From Lagopus muta (Eukaryota; Chordata; Aves; Galliformes; Phasianidae), in the NCBI RefSeq assembly GCF_023343835.1, contig NC_064443.1, forward strand, positions 9,486,001 to 9,550,000: a DNA stretch of 64,000 bases, read 5' to 3'. Both the position numbers and the translations under genes were made by a program. Shown in pieces: positions 61,659 to 64,000 of the stretch. The number at the start of each line of letters is the position of its first letter. The stretch's first letter is position 1. The notes under the pieces were generated by a model, which was given only the letters and a program-made list of their open reading frames with translations, did no database searches and was not told the origin of the DNA.

Positions 61659-62607
61659 GGCAGGAAGGAAGTTTAGTTGCAAACAACCTGCGGCAGCGGT
61701 AACTTTGCGCTGCGTGCCTTCAAGGTGCCTTTGATGCGTGCGGCAGCTTCTGGCAAGTGGACCGCAGCTCTCCCAGCCGTCGGCCCTCCCTCTCCCTCCC
61801 CCCCCCCCCACCCTTCCCAACCTCCCCTCCCACCACCACCGCTACTTCAGCCCACACACGAAAAAAAAAAAAAAAAAAAAAGTGATGAAGGAGAAGTGGT
61901 GAATTACCCAAGCGACTTTCCGCCGAGAGCCAGCGAGCCACCGAGAGGAGCTGCGGAGCGCTCCGGAGCTGCCCGGCACGGACCCAGCGGCACCGCAGCG
62001 CGATGCACAGAGCCTCAGCTGCTGGAGCTCGCCTTGCCATGCCGGCTGCTCACTAGCATGCAAACCCTCGCCCAGGATGAAAACAGGTTTGTGGCTGTTG
62101 TGGCTGGAGATGTTTCCTTCCCCGCTGCCGGCACTTTGCTGTGGGTGCCTGAGAAGATCTTAATGATGGCAGCGGGCACTTCTGCCGCGTTCGCTCCGCC
62201 GTTCTTCGGAGATAAATCTTTCATGCGGCTGTCTTTTCCTATCTGTGGCGGTTGCTGCACAATCTGCACTTGATTGCAGCTCAAATATTCTTTTTCAGAT
62301 CCGCTTCGCAAAATGATGCAAAGTAAACACAGATGGGAGAAGTGAGGGAGAGAAAGCTGTGATGAAGTAGTGATGGTGGATGGATCTTCCCTCCTTCTCC
62401 CTCCAGTGCCTTCCCCCAAATGTGAGCCTTCCCTGCTATGGTTTTAAAGGAGGAAAGATTTGGGGGCTCTTTGGATGGAGGTTTGGAGGGACGCTTCCAT
62501 CGGCGGCGCTTGCCTTGCTGACCAACTTCCTTCATGTCTGTGGCTTCCAAGCCAGTCAGCTTTGTCTCGCCTTCACCTGTCCTCAAGTTTCTTCCATCAC
62601 CTTGCAG

Positions 62608-62621
62608 GTCATTCGTCCAGA
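62608..62621 (+). other. MGLL: MGLL 5' UTR segment in the start-codon exon
   Basis: These fourteen bases lie between the TTGCAG acceptor (ending at 62607) and the MGLL ATG. An upstream noncoding first exon in the CpG island is implied. Confidence 0.75.
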
Positions 62622-62746
62622 ATGCCCGAGGAAAGTTCACCAAAGCGGAGTCCTCAAAACATCCCATACAAGGACCTGCCCCACATCATCAACGCTGATG
62701 GGCAGCACCTCTTCTGCAGGTACTGGAAGCCAGCAGCAGCTGCCAG
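62622..62746 (+). CDS. MGLL: MGLL, monoacylglycerol lipase, first coding exon (partial gene)
   Basis: The ATG at 62622 opens [20 protein letters not shown] and the exon runs to [13 protein letters not shown] plus two bases (AG) of codon 42. The donor GTGAGC starts at 62747. This is the recognisable N-terminus of monoglyceride lipase, the serine hydrolase that cleaves 2-arachidonoylglycerol and other monoacylglycerols. The nucleophile Ser, Asp and His of its alpha/beta-hydrolase fold lie in later exons beyond the window. The A at -3 gives an adequate start context. Acceptor CCTTGCAG ends at 62607, so 14 nt of 5' UTR precede the ATG in this exon. Mammals also have a longer isoform that starts METGPEDPSS. 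No equivalent was found here. The gene is head to head with KBTBD12. Confidence 0.95.
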
Positions 62747-64000
62747 GTGAGCACTTTTCAGCAAACACGCTTTTTTGACTATCAGTAAGACTCTATGTTT
62801 TATAGCCTGGCTGCTGATGCCTAGCTATGTGCACTGAGCTTTGCAGAGCCACTAAGAGATGCCTGTCACCTGAGAGAGCTCCAATTGTAATGACTGTATT
62901 CCCCAACCCTTTCTCGCTCAAGCTCACCTTACAGATGTGAACCACAGTTACTCTCGCCCTGTGCACAGCTGCCTCGCTTGGCACTTGTGTGTGCTACATC
63001 CAGAGAGGCACTTGAAGGAGGCTGATGCCTGTCAGCAACAAAGTGCCTTCAAACCAACAGCAGTCAGGGAGGGATGGGATGCCAACTCCGCAATATCTGC
63101 TCTTTTTAATTTCCTTAGTGTCAACAAATACAGCATCAGCATCTGAGTTCAGTTTGATCAGTAACAGCAGAAATCTCAGGGCAGCAGGCAGGAGCTGGTT
63201 CAACTGTGTTGCTTTTTAACTGCTTTTTTAAAAATTTATTTATGGTCAGTAAATGATTTAGGAAGCTCTCACTGGGACCTCTCAGCGAGTTCAAAACTGA
63301 ACTTGGTGATAAACAGACAAGGTTTCAGATAGAGACGTTTAAATAATGTCTTTTTCATAATTTAAATAGTCCCCTGAGTGTAATGGCTTTCCGTGCTGAT
63401 TATGTGCTGATTATGATCTGCTATAGAAAGCTATCTGTGTTTCTCCCATAGTTATTTATGGCTGTTCATCTTGCTGCCAGTATCTGCTGTCAGATTCTGG
63501 CTTGACACATACTTGTGTTACCCTAGTTGTATAGGCAGCTACTTTACAAAATCTGGATATTGGTTGGTTGGTTGTTTTTGTGCAAGCCAATGGGAAAAGC
63601 TATGTTAATTTTTTAATTGTATTTTCTTTTTATAGCTGATAGGCAAATGCAAGAAAAGTTGTTCAAGAAGGAATTTGAGTAGTCAGGAGTAGCACTTTCC
63701 CACACCACGCAATAGGTTGCATCCAAACCATCTCAGAGAGGTGGATACAAACCCAGCTTTCCTGCCCTGGGTTTGGTGCCTGCCAACCAATGAGCCATGC
63801 AGTGACATGTGGTCAGGAGGTGGCCTGCACCTAAGCAACGTACATTGCCACCCTGTTCCCAGAGAGCAGGGCTGTGAGCCACCCCACACAGCTCCATGGC
63901 ACTTACTAGGTTCTAGGACATGGGTCTTGGCTTAAGATCTGTGGACCTACGATCCATGGACCTGGTCCACAGAGAGCTTTGTAGTTACTTCTATTCACTG
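62747..64000 (+). other. MGLL intron after the first coding exon (partial)
   Basis: The intron starts with GTGAGC and continues past the window edge. It contains a perfect 10-bp inverted repeat at 63938-63973 and nothing else recognised. Confidence 0.85.
63938..63973. repeat. inverted repeat, 10-bp arms
   Basis: TCTGTGGACC at 63938-63947 and GGTCCACAGA at 63964-63973 are perfectly complementary, with a 16-nt loop that itself contains CCATGG. They lie in the MGLL intron. Confidence 0.9.

Larger units (their letters stand above)
61040..62060 (+). promoter_or_regulatory. MGLL: MGLL CpG-island promoter and first (noncoding) exon region
   Basis: By eye this is the only long GC-rich, CpG-dense block in the window; flanking DNA is AT-rich and CpG-poor. 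It lies 0.6-1.6 kb upstream of the first MGLL coding exon, as expected for a CpG-type promoter. No clear TATA box is seen. It contains runs of about 14 G (61327-61340), about 12 C (61798-61809) and 21 A (61861-61881). Long open frames on both strands here are a by-product of GC richness. The edges were judged visually and the transcription start is not fixed. Confidence 0.85.

Noticed and set aside
61093..61820. Several 150-240 codon open frames on both strands of the CpG island
   Set aside because: Arg/Pro/Gly-rich frames open in all phases are expected from GC-rich DNA. They overlap each other and match nothing known.

Overview
The window looks like an avian, probably galliform, nuclear locus. 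Two protein-coding genes are recognisable from their translations. KBTBD12 lies on the minus strand, with coding exons between 15043 and 40896. The 5' end of MGLL lies on the plus strand, with its first coding exon at 62622-62746. About two dozen 3'-end fragments of CR1 LINEs, the dominant avian retrotransposon, are scattered through the rest in both orientations. Many still carry the ATTCTATG-like terminal repeats. No bacterial-type genes, CRISPR arrays, rRNA or tRNA genes, or convincing coding-competent retroviral elements were seen.

Layout from left to right. 1-15042 is non-coding: old CR1 pieces, AT-rich unique sequence, and the 3' flank of KBTBD12. 15043-40896 holds KBTBD12, read right to left. 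One large exon encodes BTB, BACK and the start of the kelch domain. Four smaller exons encode the rest of the propeller, separated by introns of about 0.9, 2.5, 9.4 and 11.2 kb. The five exons join in frame to a 619-residue protein that is collinear with vertebrate KBTBD12. 40897-61000 is the roughly 20 kb divergent intergenic interval, with CR1 fragments, a composite CTCA/CCTC/TTCC microsatellite at 52.6 kb, and possible regulatory segments. 61040-62060 is a strong CpG island that marks the MGLL promoter. 62608-62746 is the MGLL exon carrying the start codon and the first 41 complete codons. The remainder to 64000 is MGLL intron sequence.

KBTBD12 and MGLL are arranged head to head, as in human 3q21.3, so this is conserved synteny. 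The genes are not functionally linked as far as the sequence shows. KBTBD12 is a presumed CUL3 ubiquitin-ligase adaptor of unknown substrate, and MGLL is the monoacylglycerol lipase that degrades 2-arachidonoylglycerol. I did not find a clearly novel biological system. The most unusual sequence is a palindrome-rich island in KBTBD12 intron 4 (16.4-16.8 kb), a tandemly duplicated hairpin at 32.4 kb, several perfect inverted repeats, and one higher-GC open segment at 53.5-53.7 kb that could be an unannotated exon.
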